A stretch of 29,524 bases of DNA from Alphaproteobacteria bacterium UBA6062 (GTDB lineage Bacteria; Pseudomonadota; Alphaproteobacteria; Sneathiellales; Sneathiellaceae). Both the position numbers and the translations under genes were made by a program. Below are positions 1 through 8,214 of this stretch, one piece after another. The number at the start of each line of letters is the position of its first letter. Position 1 is the stretch's first letter. The notes beneath the pieces are model-generated. The model was not told where the DNA came from. It searched no databases and saw nothing but the letters and a program-made list of their open reading frames with translations. The stretch covers positions 1-29,524 of the forward strand of contig DIYE01000268.1 in assembly GCA_002428885.1 (NCBI GenBank). The letters are read 5' to 3'.

Positions 1-1
1 T

Positions 2-538
2 CACCTGCAAAGAGAAATGTTTGATGCCGCGGCGACCACTGGTCAGCTTGAGCTGCAAATTGCTTTCTTCCGTGGTTTTGGTGAATTCCGGGCAACATCC
101 TGGACCCGGGATAGTCGGGCTCTCATCCGCCCTCTCTCGAAAGTCAATTGTCTTGGCGGCCATACACAAATCGGTAAGGTCCTGAAACATACCTTGCAGC
201 AGACTGCGGAGAAAAAGGTCAATGCCCTTGTCTATGTTGGAGACTGTATGGAGGAAGATACAGATCACCTCTGTCATCTTGCCGGTCAGATCGGTATGCA
301 GGGGGTGCCCGTCTTTACCTTTCAGGAAGGCTATGATCCGGTAGCAGAGGCCTGTTTCCGTCAGATTTCCAAACTTACAAACGGCGCCTTCTACCGGTTT
401 GATTCCGGCAGTGCTGCGATTCTTAAGACACTTTTAAAAGCTGTTGCCATATACGCAACAGGAGGCCGTCAGGCTCTCGAAAACCATAGCCGGAAAGTGG
501 GGGGAGAAACGCTCCTGCTCTCGCGCCAAATTAAGTAG
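2..538 (+). CDS. VWA-domain protein (5' end outside window)
   Basis: This is the C-terminal part of a VWA-like protein. The reading frame is open to the window edge, so the ATG at 17 is probably internal and the true start lies upstream. The visible part has the block with YVGDCMEE, then GVPVFTFQEG, then a tail with FDSGSA and a GG near the end, a pattern I recall from uncharacterised alphaproteobacterial VWA proteins. It stops 10 bp before a J-domain membrane protein, so the two are probably co-transcribed and may act together, for example in envelope proteostasis. No MIDAS DxSxS motif is visible because the N-terminal half is missing. The specific function is unknown. Confidence 0.75.
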   Translation, partial: HLQREMFDAAATTGQLELQIAFFRGFGEFRATSWTRDSRALIRPLSKVNCLGGHTQIGKVLKHTLQQTAEKKVNALVYVGDCMEEDTDHLCHLAGQIGMQGVPVFTFQEGYDPVAEACFRQISKLTNGAFYRFDSGSAAILKTLLKAVAIYATGGRQALENHSRKVGGETLLLSRQIK

Positions 539-548
539 ATCCAAGATT

Positions 549-1250
549 ATGCTAGCATATTTCATTATCGGCCTGACTCTCCTGATCGGCCTGATCATTG
601 GGGCCAACGCACTGGCTCAGGCAGACCCGAAGGCCATTCTTCGCAGCATCCGGATTTCTGCAGCCATTATATTAGGACTGCTGGCTGCTTTCTTTACGTT
701 CACCGGTCGCTTTCAATATGCACCACCTCTTGCCCTTGCAGCCCTGTTTTTCCTACGCAACAAGCCTTTTTTTCAGCGATCCTCACCTTCCGCCGGCCAG
801 CAATCAGATGTGAAAACCGCCTGGTTTCATGCGACCCTTGACCATGACAGCGGAGACATGGATGCCCATATTCTTCAGGGAGAATATCAAGGACGCAAAC
901 TCTCCGAGTTATCTCTGAATGAGCTTAAAGAACTGCAGCAATCCGTTACAGCTGACGAGCAAAGTGCCTCTATCCTGTTTACTTTTATCGAACGGAAATT
1001 TTCGGATAACGAAAATGAAACATATGACAGGCAGAATCAGTCTTCTTCCAATTCGTCAACGGAATATCAATCAAATGGTATGACAATCGCTGAAGCACTG
1101 GAAATTCTGGAACTGGATAAGGGTGCGGATAAAGAGGAAATCAAAGCGGCTCACAAGAGGTTAATGAAGAAATTTCACCCGGACCACGACGGGTCCGCCT
1201 ATATGGCCGCCAAAATTAACCAGGCCAAAGATATTCTGATGAAACGCTAA
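549..1250 (+). CDS. Membrane-anchored J-domain (DnaJ-like) protein
   Basis: The protein has 233 residues. The N-terminus holds two or three hydrophobic segments (about residues 2-22, 32-52 and 57-70). A polar, Ser/Asn/Gln-rich linker follows, and a C-terminal J-domain (about 178-233) carries the HPD tripeptide at 210-212. The HPD loop is the Hsp70-stimulating element, so this is expected to recruit DnaK to the inner-membrane surface. The topology resembles the TIM14/DjlA-like class rather than canonical DnaJ, since there is no G/F or zinc region. The frame is open back to 444, but a start there would overlap the preceding gene by 95 bp and add a charged leader. The ATG at 549 puts the membrane segment at the N-terminus and is preferred. 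The Shine-Dalgarno is weak, suggesting coupling to the upstream gene. Confidence 0.82.
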   Translation: MLAYFIIGLTLLIGLIIGANALAQADPKAILRSIRISAAIILGLLAAFFTFTGRFQYAPPLALAALFFLRNKPFFQRSSPSAGQQSDVKTAWFHATLDHDSGDMDAHILQGEYQGRKLSELSLNELKELQQSVTADEQSASILFTFIERKFSDNENETYDRQNQSSSNSSTEYQSNGMTIAEALEILELDKGADKEEIKAAHKRLMKKFHPDHDGSAYMAAKINQAKDILMKR

Positions 1251-1261
1251 GCTGTCTAGGC

Positions 1262-1289
1262 TTGCATCCCGCTTTGGGGGGTGTATAAG
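1262..1289 (+). promoter_or_regulatory. Candidate sigma70-type promoter for the galU operon
   Basis: A TTGCAT (-35-like, 1262-1267) and a TATAAG (-10-like, 1284-1289) are separated by 16 bp. The predicted start is near 1296, about 26 nt before the galU ATG. The -35 is poor (3/6) and the -10 good (5/6). This is the only gap before the three-gene operon, which supports the placement. Confidence 0.4.
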
Positions 1290-1321
1290 GGGCCAGCAGA
1301 ATGCGAACGAGGGGTTTTCCA

Positions 1322-2203
1322 ATGTTGAAAAAAGTACGCAAAGCTGTGTTCCCGGTTGGGGGACTTGGGACACGCTTTCTTCCTGCAACCAAAGCCATGC
1401 CGAAGGAAATGCTGCCTGTCGTTGACAGGCCGCTCATTCAATATGCCGTGGATGAGGCCAGAGAAGCGGGAATCGAAGAGTTTATTTTTGTGACCGGTCG
1501 CGGCAAGGTCATTATTGAGGATCATTTTGACCGGTCTTATGAGCTGGAAAGCGTTCTGCAGGAACGCGGAAAAAATGATGTTCTGGATGCCCTGCAAGAC
1601 AGCCTACCCAATACAGGATCTGTTGCCTATATCCGGCAGCAGGAACCTCAGGGACTGGGTCACGCCGTCTGGTGTGCCAAGCGTTATGTCGGTGACGAGC
1701 CGTTTGCCGTTATTCTGGCAGACGATCTGATCCTGAGTGATAAAGCCTGTCTAGCTCAGATGATGGAAACGCGGGATGAGCTGGGTGGCGGCAACATTCT
1801 CGCTGCTATGGAAGTCCCCCATGAACACACGTCCCGTTACGGTATCATCAAACCCGGATTTGATGACGACAAGAAGGTTGAAGTTACACATTTAGTGGAA
1901 AAGCCAAATCCATCCGAAGCACCTTCCAATCTTGCTGTGATTGGGCGGTATATTCTGGAGCCGGCCGTCTTCGGCATTCTTGAAAATCAAGCCCGCGGCG
2001 CAGGAAACGAGATTCAGCTGACAGATGCCTTGTCCGACATGCTGAAATCCAGCCCCTTTTACGGACTGCGTTTCGAAGGCACCCGATTTGACTGCGGTGA
2101 TAAAATCGGCTTCCTGCATGCCAATGTGGCCTTTGCCCTTAAGAGGGATGATACAGCTCGGGACTTTGGAGATATTATCCGTTCGATTGCAGCGGATCTC
2201 TGA
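1322..2203 (+). CDS. galU: UTP-glucose-1-phosphate uridylyltransferase
   Basis: GalU makes UDP-glucose from UTP and glucose-1-phosphate in the cytoplasm, supplying exopolysaccharide and LPS synthesis and the next gene's enzyme. The 293-residue length is typical of bacterial GalU. The nucleotide-binding signature GGLGTRFLPATKAMPKEM starts at residue 13, an ADD motif lies in the mid-region (VILADDLIL), and the conserved VEKP and DCGDKIG blocks follow. An upstream in-frame ATG at 1301 exists, but the ATG at 1322 has a good ribosome site (GAGGGG at about 1310-1315) and gives the usual N-terminus (MLKKVRKAVFPVGG). It is first in an operon with ugd (24 bp gap) and the phosphohexomutase, which provides the complete glucose-6-phosphate to UDP-glucuronate route. 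Confidence 0.96.
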   Translation: MLKKVRKAVFPVGGLGTRFLPATKAMPKEMLPVVDRPLIQYAVDEAREAGIEEFIFVTGRGKVIIEDHFDRSYELESVLQERGKNDVLDALQDSLPNTGSVAYIRQQEPQGLGHAVWCAKRYVGDEPFAVILADDLILSDKACLAQMMETRDELGGGNILAAMEVPHEHTSRYGIIKPGFDDDKKVEVTHLVEKPNPSEAPSNLAVIGRYILEPAVFGILENQARGAGNEIQLTDALSDMLKSSPFYGLRFEGTRFDCGDKIGFLHANVAFALKRDDTARDFGDIIRSIAADL

Positions 2204-2227
2204 TCAAAAAACTAGGAACTAAGTACC

Positions 2228-3550
2228 ATGCGAATTGCAATGATCGGGACCGGCTATGTGGGTTTGGTTTCAGGAACCTGCTTCTCAGAATTCGGGCATG
2301 ATGTTATTTGCGTCGATAAAAATACAGACAAGATTGACGCGCTGAATAACGGTGAAATCCCCATATTCGAACCAGGACTGGATACCCTGGTTGCAAAGAA
2401 TGTCAAAGCTGACCGCCTCTCTTTCGGAACCGACCTGAAAGAAGCTGTTTCAAAATCCGATGCGGTCTTTATTGGCGTTGGCACCCCCAGTCGTCGGGGA
2501 GATGGCCAGGCCGACTTAACATATGTCTTCGAAGCAGCCCGGGAAATCGGTGAGGCAATCAATGGCTACACCGTTGTTGTCAATAAATCCACGGTTCCCG
2601 TTGGAACCGGCAGGCGCGTTCATGAAATCCTGAGCGAAACCTGCGCTTCGCAAGATTTCGACGTGGTTTCAAATCCTGAATTTCTGCGCGAAGGGGCCGC
2701 TATTGAAGACTTTATGCGGCCGGACCGGGTTGTTGTCGGAACGACTTCCGATAAAGCGCGCAAAGTGATGGAGGCTATTTACCGCCCTCTTTCCCTGATT
2801 CAAACACCCCTTCTCTTTACCTCCCTGGAAAGCTCCGAACTGACGAAATATGCAGGGAATGCCTTTCTGGCGGCAAAGATCACCTTTATCAATGAAATGG
2901 CCGATTTGTGCGAACAGGTCGGTGCCGATGTTCATGACGTCGCTAAAGGCATTGGTCTGGATGGCCGGATCGGGAGCAAATTCCTGCATGCGGGACCAGG
3001 TTTCGGCGGTTCCTGTTTCCCGAAGGATACGAGGGCCCTCTATCAGACCTCCAAGGAGAATGGCGCTCCTCTGAAGATCGTTGAGGCGGTCATTGATATT
3101 AACGAGAAACGCAAACTGGATATGGCTGACAAAGTCATCAAAGCCTGCGGCGGATCTGTCGACGGCAAGAAAGTTGCTGTTCTTGGCCTGACTTTCAAGC
3201 CCAATACCGACGATATGCGGGAAAGCCCCAGCCTTGATATCCTGCCTGCCCTTCATCAAGCGGGAGCCGATCTCCATGCTTACGATCCGGAAGGTATGAA
3301 GGAAGCCAGGGGATTACTTGATAACATCACCTTCTGTGACAATGCCTATACCACCCTTGAGAAGGCTGATGCGGTTGTTATTATCACGGAATGGAACGAG
3401 TTCAGAGCCTTGGATCTGGAAAGAATCAAATCCCTGATGAATGAACCGGTCATGATTGACCTTCGGAATATCTATGAGCCAGATGAAATGCGGGCCTGCG
3501 GTTTCCAGTATAGCTGTGTTGGCCGCCCAACACTCCCAACGGACATGTGA
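2228..3550 (+). CDS. ugd: UDP-glucose 6-dehydrogenase
   Basis: This NAD-dependent enzyme oxidises UDP-glucose twice to UDP-glucuronate, a precursor for acidic exopolysaccharide or LPS sugars. At 440 residues it has the standard bacterial length. The Rossmann motif GTGYVGLV lies at 7-14. The VGTPS block is followed by NKSTVPVGTG (119-128). The catalytic cysteine is C263 in GFGGSCFPKD, and the C-terminal UDP-binding domain contains GLTFKPNTDDMRESPS. It lies between galU (24 bp gap) and the phosphomutase (10 bp gap), so the three are very likely one transcript. UDP-glucose is the best substrate call because of galU. A UDP-N-acetylhexosamine dehydrogenase is unlikely given the motif pattern. Confidence 0.96.
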   Translation: MRIAMIGTGYVGLVSGTCFSEFGHDVICVDKNTDKIDALNNGEIPIFEPGLDTLVAKNVKADRLSFGTDLKEAVSKSDAVFIGVGTPSRRGDGQADLTYVFEAAREIGEAINGYTVVVNKSTVPVGTGRRVHEILSETCASQDFDVVSNPEFLREGAAIEDFMRPDRVVVGTTSDKARKVMEAIYRPLSLIQTPLLFTSLESSELTKYAGNAFLAAKITFINEMADLCEQVGADVHDVAKGIGLDGRIGSKFLHAGPGFGGSCFPKDTRALYQTSKENGAPLKIVEAVIDINEKRKLDMADKVIKACGGSVDGKKVAVLGLTFKPNTDDMRESPSLDILPALHQAGADLHAYDPEGMKEARGLLDNITFCDNAYTTLEKADAVVIITEWNEFRALDLERIKSLMNEPVMIDLRNIYEPDEMRACGFQYSCVGRPTLPTDM

Positions 3551-3560
3551 CGAGGATCAA

Positions 3561-4943
3561 ATGAGCGATACACATTCCTTCCACCCCACAATCCTGCGTG
3601 AATATGATATCCGCGGTATTGTTGGCAAAACCCTGTTCCCGGCAGATGCTGAAGCGATAGGACGCGCTTTCGGTTCCATGATGCAAGAGAACGGCGACAC
3701 GCTTGTTTCGGTTGGCTACGACGGTCGTGCGTCCTCCCCTGAACTGGAACAGTCCCTGATAAAGGGACTTCAGACCTCCGGCGTTGATGTTATCCGGATT
3801 GGGATGGGTCCAACACCCATGCTGTATTATTCCACCTATGAACTGGAAACCCGCAACGGGATTATGATTACCGGTTCTCATAATCCTCCCAGCCATAACG
3901 GTTTTAAAATGATCATGAACGGCAAGCCGTTTTTCGGTCAGGATATTCAGAAACTGGGCAAACTTTGTGCAGCAGGACGCTGGAAAAGCGGGCATGGCGC
4001 CCTTCGCGACCATCCGTTAATGGATAGCTATGTGGAGCGGTTGTTACAGGATTTCAACGCGACCGCAGATATGTCGGTCATCTGGGATTGCGGCAATGGC
4101 GTAACCGGTGAAGCACTCCGCAAAGTCGTGGCAGCGCTCCCCGGCCGTCACGTATTGCTCTATGACGAAATCGACAGCACATTTCCCAATCACCATCCGG
4201 ACCCGACGGTGGAGAAAAATCTTCAGGATCTTATCCGGACGGTCAAAGGCATCAAGGCCGATCTTGGCATCGCTTTTGACGGCGACGGTGACCGGATCGG
4301 CGTTGTTGACAGTCGGGGCAATATCATCTGGGGCGATCAGCTTCTGGCTATCCTGGCGCGGGAAGTCCTCCAGGAACGTCCCGGTGCTGCTTTGATTGCG
4401 GACGTAAAAGCCAGCAAGGCCCTGTTTGATGAAGTGGATCGTTTGGGCGGAAAGCCAATCATGTGGAAAACCGGCCACTCCCTGATCAAAACAAAAATGG
4501 CAGAACTGTCGGCCCCGCTTGCCGGAGAAATGAGCGGTCATATTTTTTATAATGACCATTTCTACGGGTTCGACGATGCCATCTATGTGGGCCTGCGTCT
4601 TCTGAATTTGCTTGGTAATATGTCCGAAAGTATTGATGAGCTTTTTGACGCCCTTCCCAAGATGGTCAATACACCTGAAATGAGGTTCACCTGCCCGGAT
4701 GAAGAAAAATTCGATGCTGTAAAACGCATCAAAACCAATCTTGAAAAAGAAGGCGCTGACTTTTCCGATATCGATGGTGTAAGAGTCGCGGTTGATGAGG
4801 GATGGTGGCTTCTCAGGGCTTCAAATACGCAGGCAGTGCTTGTGGCACGCTGTGAAGCTGCTGACGAAGCAGCCCTTGAAACGGTCAAACAAGCGCTCAT
4901 GGATAATCTAAAAGCAGCGAATATTGATTTTTCCATGGAATAA
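3561..4943 (+). CDS. algC: Phosphomannomutase/phosphoglucomutase
   Basis: This alpha-D-phosphohexomutase of 460 residues interconverts hexose-6-phosphate and hexose-1-phosphate (mannose and/or glucose) and feeds galU and GDP-mannose synthesis. The active-site serine is S106 in TGSHNP, the metal loop DGDGDR spans 240-245, the sugar-binding loop GEMSGH spans 322-327, and the phosphate loop RASNTQ spans 419-424. All four family signatures are intact. The frame is open back to 3456, but the ATG at 3561 has a Shine-Dalgarno (CGAGGA, 3551-3556) and starts just after the ugd stop. The GEMSGH loop favours the dual PMM/PGM (AlgC-like) class over phosphoglucosamine mutase. It is the last gene of the operon and is followed by a terminator. 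Confidence 0.92.
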   Translation: MSDTHSFHPTILREYDIRGIVGKTLFPADAEAIGRAFGSMMQENGDTLVSVGYDGRASSPELEQSLIKGLQTSGVDVIRIGMGPTPMLYYSTYELETRNGIMITGSHNPPSHNGFKMIMNGKPFFGQDIQKLGKLCAAGRWKSGHGALRDHPLMDSYVERLLQDFNATADMSVIWDCGNGVTGEALRKVVAALPGRHVLLYDEIDSTFPNHHPDPTVEKNLQDLIRTVKGIKADLGIAFDGDGDRIGVVDSRGNIIWGDQLLAILAREVLQERPGAALIADVKASKALFDEVDRLGGKPIMWKTGHSLIKTKMAELSAPLAGEMSGHIFYNDHFYGFDDAIYVGLRLLNLLGNMSESIDELFDALPKMVNTPEMRFTCPDEEKFDAVKRIKTNLEKEGADFSDIDGVRVAVDEGWWLLRASNTQAVLVARCEAADEAALETVKQALMDNLKAANIDFSME

Positions 4944-4949
4944 AAAAGA

Positions 4950-4979
4950 AGGCACCTCCGTTGGAAGTGCCTGTCTTTT
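4950..4979 (+). terminator. Rho-independent terminator, probably bidirectional
   Basis: A stem with arms AGGCACCTCC (4950-4959) and GGAAGTGCCT (4963-4972) has one internal mismatch or wobble and a 3-nt loop. On the plus strand it is followed by GTCTTTT. On the minus strand the flank reads as a T-rich run (complement of TAAAAAAGAA). It sits between the convergent phosphomutase and small secreted-protein genes and could terminate both. Confidence 0.85.
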
Positions 4980-5002
4980 GAAATTTCTGAAAAGCGGTAA
5001 AG

Positions 5003-5368
5003 TTAGCTGACTTTACCTTTCTTCGGCAACGGAATGCCCATCCAGGACTCTCCGGATGCCATGACGCAGGTGGCGCCATTTGGTTGCGTCAGGACAATTG
5101 TCCATGTAACGCCGTCCGGGCTGGTAAAGACTTCCAAGACACTACCATTTGCAGCAAGACCCGCGGCAACCGGTGCTTCAGAAAATTTGCCATCCAAGTG
5201 TTTGATCAATGCCCCGCGTTCAAAACAGGCGTTCTGGGCAGATGCGTCTGTCACTTGAAATGAAACCATCATCGCTGCGAATACTAGCACTGAAAGTCCA
5301 AAAGAAATGACAGAGCGCATGCGTGATACACGATTAACAAGTTTGATGTCAGAAACTAATTTCAACAT
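5003..5368 (-). CDS. Small secreted protein of unknown function
   Basis: The 121-residue protein has an N-terminal hydrophobic stretch (about 17-38) and an ASA-Q signal-peptidase I-type site near residue 44. That leaves a mature domain of about 77 residues with just two cysteines, C48 and C101, able to form one disulfide in the periplasm. The mature part contains FERGALIKHLDGKFSE, VFTSPDGVTWTIV and a GESWMG ending. I recognise this only as a small exported family found in alphaproteobacteria, with no known function. The ATG at 5368 is chosen because a near-perfect Shine-Dalgarno (AAGGAGG, 5374-5380 on the plus strand as CCTCCTT) precedes it. The internal Met17 would give a shorter, more canonical signal peptide. 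The strong ribosome site suggests abundant synthesis. It is monocistronic. Confidence 0.78.
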   Translation of the reverse strand: MLKLVSDIKLVNRVSRMRSVISFGLSVLVFAAMMVSFQVTDASAQNACFERGALIKHLDGKFSEAPVAAGLAANGSVLEVFTSPDGVTWTIVLTQPNGATCVMASGESWMGIPLPKKGKVS

Positions 5369-5399
5369 ACGCTCCTCCTTTTACTAAAGTTACAGCCGG

Positions 5400-5418
5400 A
5401 CCTTTAATTCTTAAAGGT
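5400..5418. repeat. Short perfect inverted repeat upstream of the secreted-protein gene
   Basis: ACCTTTAA and TTAAAGGT form 8-bp perfect arms around TTC. The repeat lies 32 bp upstream of the minus-strand start codon at 5368, in the likely leader or promoter of that gene. It could be an operator or an mRNA hairpin. No regulator can be assigned. Confidence 0.5.
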
Positions 5419-5754
5419 TCTGGACCTACGTCGATGCAGCTTCTGCACCGCTGATACTATTAATGTATAAGCAGAAAATGTTAATATTAGATATACAGGT
5501 TAAATTAACGATGAAAATTAAGAAAAATAATCGCCAATTTTCTTTTAGTATGTTGTTTTTAATGAACAAAAAACAGAGTGTTATTTCGTCACAATATTGA
5601 CATTTTTCAAGATGAAACAAAAAAATCATCCAATAACGTTTATAAATTTTACCGGACAATATCATTGATTGCTAAAATCGGGACTATTTGAACGCGATTT
5701 TGATTTATCAGATACACATTCAGATTTCCTGTTCGAAATCTAAGTGCAAATTCC
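5419..5754. other. AT-rich non-coding stretch between divergent genes
   Basis: This part of the 493-bp gap between the secreted protein and the AraC regulator is clearly more AT-rich than the surrounding genes. It must hold the promoter of the minus-strand secreted-protein gene, but no convincing -35/-10 pair could be picked from many AT-rich options. The open frame on the minus strand here (5426-5665) has a biased F/I/L/N composition typical of AT-rich non-coding DNA and no ribosome site, so it is not called. No RNA gene or repeat array was recognised. Confidence 0.55.
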
Positions 5755-5782
5755 TTGATTTAAGAATGATAATCATTATCAT
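5755..5782 (+). promoter_or_regulatory. Predicted sigma70-type promoter of the metallophore operon
   Basis: TTGATT (5755-5760, 4/6 to consensus) and TATCAT (5777-5782, 5/6) are separated by 16 bp. The predicted start is near 5789, giving a leader of about 73 nt to the regulator's ATG. The Fur box covers the spacer and -10, the classic geometry for iron repression. Confidence 0.6.
5762..5782 (+). promoter_or_regulatory. Fur box (iron-responsive operator)
   Basis: The 19 bp ending at 5780 match the classical Fur consensus at 17 of 19 positions. The core is a perfect 8-1-8 inverted repeat, ATGATAAT-C-ATTATCAT (5766-5782). An adjacent AT-rich dyad TAATAA-CAA-TTATTA (5784-5798) could extend the site. 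Alphaproteobacteria outside the Rhizobiales/Rhodobacterales commonly use a true Fur with E. coli-like boxes, which fits. It predicts derepression of the downstream operon under iron limitation. Confidence 0.85.
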
Positions 5783-5861
5783 CTAATAACAATTATTAAG
5801 TTTCCTTCTGCCCGGCTAAGCCACAGATTTTAGGGCGACGTTTAATAGGTATTTACAGTAG

Positions 5862-6830
5862 ATGGAAAAGAATACCTCTAACGGCATCATCCAGATAAAC
5901 AGGAAAAGGCTCGACGGCTTCCTCCCCCAAAGTGAAGGATGGCTTGAAAAATCGCTTTCTCTTAGTAAAGGTGAGGCCCGCTTTCGAACCGGATATATCT
6001 CCTCAGATATCTCTATTGTCAGAAGTCACTGTGTTCTACCAGACGACTACCGATCCGTGATTGAATACGGTCAGGACGTCAATATCCTGGCCTTCGGACT
6101 TTCTGGAAGCGGCATTTTCAGCTTCGACAATAGCGGCCGGAAATACCTCGTCCAAGAGGGCGACATCTGGCTCTTCCGTTTGGAAAACAATGCTATGCAC
6201 CGACATACTCCCGCTCAGAATAACGCTGTGATGGCTGCCGTAAAATTTACGTCTGAGCAGGCAAAAGTCGCCCTTGACAGCGTTGTTGGTGCCTGGGTCG
6301 AACCTGGAAGCCGGGCCTTGCGACTGGCTCAAGGCATTAGAGACAGTGAGTATCTTTCCTCGATCCTGGGAAACCCGTTGTTATCTCCGCTTGATCGCCT
6401 TATGGCAGAGGGTGACTCTCTCTCCCTGCTGGCACGCTCATTGTCTCCTATTCCTCAAATGACCTGGAATTTGGGAACGCAGCGGGAGATGACACCTTCT
6501 GTTGACCTTATGCGGGTTATTGATGCTCTGATTTCCGACCTGACACATCCCCCTTCTCTGGAGGAGTTGGCAGAAATAGGCCGAATGAGTCATACAAAAC
6601 TCAACCGGATCTTTCGGAAAACCTATGGAAAAACAGTTTTCGCCTGGTTGAGGGATTATCGGCTCGACCTCGCACAAAATTATCTGCTCTCGGATAGGGA
6701 AAGCGTTACCGAAATCGCGTTCCTGTGCGGTTTTAGCAGTTCCAGTCATTTTGCAGCTCAATTCAAAGAGAAATTTGCATGCTCTCCCAAAGAATATCGT
6801 GAGAACCGTGGCATGTCTCCGTTCGCCTGA
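5862..6830 (+). CDS. AraC-family regulator, PchR/YbtA-like
   Basis: The protein has 322 residues. A divergent sensor domain (about 1-200) comes first, and the C-terminal double helix-turn-helix AraC/XylS domain spans about 216-316. The latter includes LEELAEIGRMSHTKLNRIF and the hallmark SVTEIAFLCGFSSSSHF. Regulators of this type next to a TonB receptor usually sense the ferric siderophore itself and activate uptake genes, as PchR does for pyochelin and YbtA for yersiniabactin. A TAG codon directly precedes the ATG in frame, so the start cannot be further upstream. No clear Shine-Dalgarno is present, suggesting weak translation. It is the first gene after the Fur-box promoter and precedes the MFS transporter by 82 bp. 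The ligand is inferred from context only. Confidence 0.88.
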   Translation: MEKNTSNGIIQINRKRLDGFLPQSEGWLEKSLSLSKGEARFRTGYISSDISIVRSHCVLPDDYRSVIEYGQDVNILAFGLSGSGIFSFDNSGRKYLVQEGDIWLFRLENNAMHRHTPAQNNAVMAAVKFTSEQAKVALDSVVGAWVEPGSRALRLAQGIRDSEYLSSILGNPLLSPLDRLMAEGDSLSLLARSLSPIPQMTWNLGTQREMTPSVDLMRVIDALISDLTHPPSLEELAEIGRMSHTKLNRIFRKTYGKTVFAWLRDYRLDLAQNYLLSDRESVTEIAFLCGFSSSSHFAAQFKEKFACSPKEYRENRGMSPFA

Positions 6831-6912
6831 TACTCTTTTTTGTTCTGCAAGTGATAGCAGCTCCCCTCTGATCCCATATCTTTATGACCTTCAAGATCGG
6901 AAGGTAATTTAA

Positions 6913-8115
6913 ATGTTTAGTTTTGGCCTGAACCGCCCGAGGGATCTTTCCGTTCCCATTTTGCTGTTTGCCTTGCTAGCCAATGCTCTTGGTCATTCAT
7001 TTCTCCTTATTCTCATGCCTGTTTTAGGCCGTAATCTCGGCTTTGGCGACGTGCAAACCGGTCTGCTGATTGGTTTGTCGGCACTGATGCTTACCCTTTC
7101 GGGCCCGGCTTGGGGGATTATCAGCGATAGAAAAGGTAGAAAACCCGTCTTGTTTATTGCTCTGGTCTCGGCAGGAGCTTTTCCTGTCCTGCTTGCATTT
7201 CTTCTGGAAGCCAATGACCGTTACGTTATTACGGGAACCATCACCTATGGCATCCTGCTCCTGCTCCGTTTGATACAAGTAAGCGTTACCGGCGGTCTGA
7301 TGCCCAGCGCACAAGCCTTACTGGCAGATCGGACCGATCAGCAAGAGCGGGCAAAAGGCATGGGAATGATGGGGGCAGCCTTCGGCCTCGGTTCGATTCT
7401 GGGAGGAATGATTGCCTGGCAATCCGGATCTTCTCTGGCACATGAGTCTCTCTATCTGATTGCTTTTCTGATTATCGGTTCCGCGATAGCGCTTCATCTC
7501 CATCTGAAAGAACCACAGCGCGGGACACGCCAAGAGATCAATCAACAACGGAAGTTTGCCTACTGGGTCCGTTTATGGCCCTATTTAGCGGTGACCGTCA
7601 TCGGCCTGACGGTATACAGTATTCTGTATCAGGTTATACCGCTACGGCTTCAAGACGAGTTTGGCTTTGCGGCAGATGCGTCCGTTAAAAAAAGCGGTTT
7701 AATCATGATGCTGACTCTCGCCGCCATGATCCTGATACAGGGAATCGTGATACGGCGCCTTAACTGGCACCCTCAGACCTTTCTGAAGGTTGGCGGCATC
7801 ATCGCTGTCATCTCCATGAGTTTCTCTGCATGGGCACCTTCGGCGGATATCCTGATGTCTGCTGTTATATTACTGGGTATCTCTCTCGGACTTATTATCC
7901 CTGGCAATCTGGCAGCGCTCAGCCTTACTGTAGATCCCGATTTTCAAGCCAGGGCCGCCGGTATAAATACCGTTGCACAAGGTATCGGTATGGCCGCGGG
8001 TCCTATCTTGGGTTCAAGCCTTCATCAGCTATCCCCGGCAGGCCCTTTTCTATTTGCGGCCGGTCTTTTTGCATTGCTCATTCTCCTTTCCTTTTGCCAA
8101 CCCGCAAACAGATAG
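6913..8115 (+). CDS. MFS transporter, candidate siderophore/metallophore permease
   Basis: A 400-residue, 12-helix major facilitator of the DHA1-like type. The cytoplasmic loop 2-3 signature is intact (GIISDRKGRK, about 68-77), and a second glycine-rich segment follows (MGMMGAAFGLGSILGG). A ribosome site (GGAAGG) precedes the ATG. Its position between an AraC regulator and a TonB receptor matches YbtX-, EntS- or LbtC-type transporters of siderophore loci. These can export the free chelator or bring the metal complex across the inner membrane. With no biosynthesis genes nearby, import of the ligand or recycling of the stripped chelator is the more economical reading. A drug efflux role cannot be excluded from sequence. 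Confidence 0.85.
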   Translation: MFSFGLNRPRDLSVPILLFALLANALGHSFLLILMPVLGRNLGFGDVQTGLLIGLSALMLTLSGPAWGIISDRKGRKPVLFIALVSAGAFPVLLAFLLEANDRYVITGTITYGILLLLRLIQVSVTGGLMPSAQALLADRTDQQERAKGMGMMGAAFGLGSILGGMIAWQSGSSLAHESLYLIAFLIIGSAIALHLHLKEPQRGTRQEINQQRKFAYWVRLWPYLAVTVIGLTVYSILYQVIPLRLQDEFGFAADASVKKSGLIMMLTLAAMILIQGIVIRRLNWHPQTFLKVGGIIAVISMSFSAWAPSADILMSAVILLGISLGLIIPGNLAALSLTVDPDFQARAAGINTVAQGIGMAAGPILGSSLHQLSPAGPFLFAAGLFALLILLSFCQPANR

Positions 8116-8214
8116 CGTGTTCGGCAAATGATGTCTGACTGTTCGCCAGATTGTCGTCATCTTTCCCATCTCCCCATATGGTTCCGACGTGTTTTGTAAA
8201 AGAGGACCCTGACA

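Noticed and set aside
444..548. Upstream extension of the J-domain protein
   Set aside because: It overlaps the VWA gene and is charged. The start at 549 gives a normal membrane-anchored N-terminus.
5426..5665. 79-codon open frame on the minus strand in the AT-rich gap
   Set aside because: It has an F/I/L/N-rich composition typical of AT-rich non-coding DNA, no ribosome site, and resembles no family I know.
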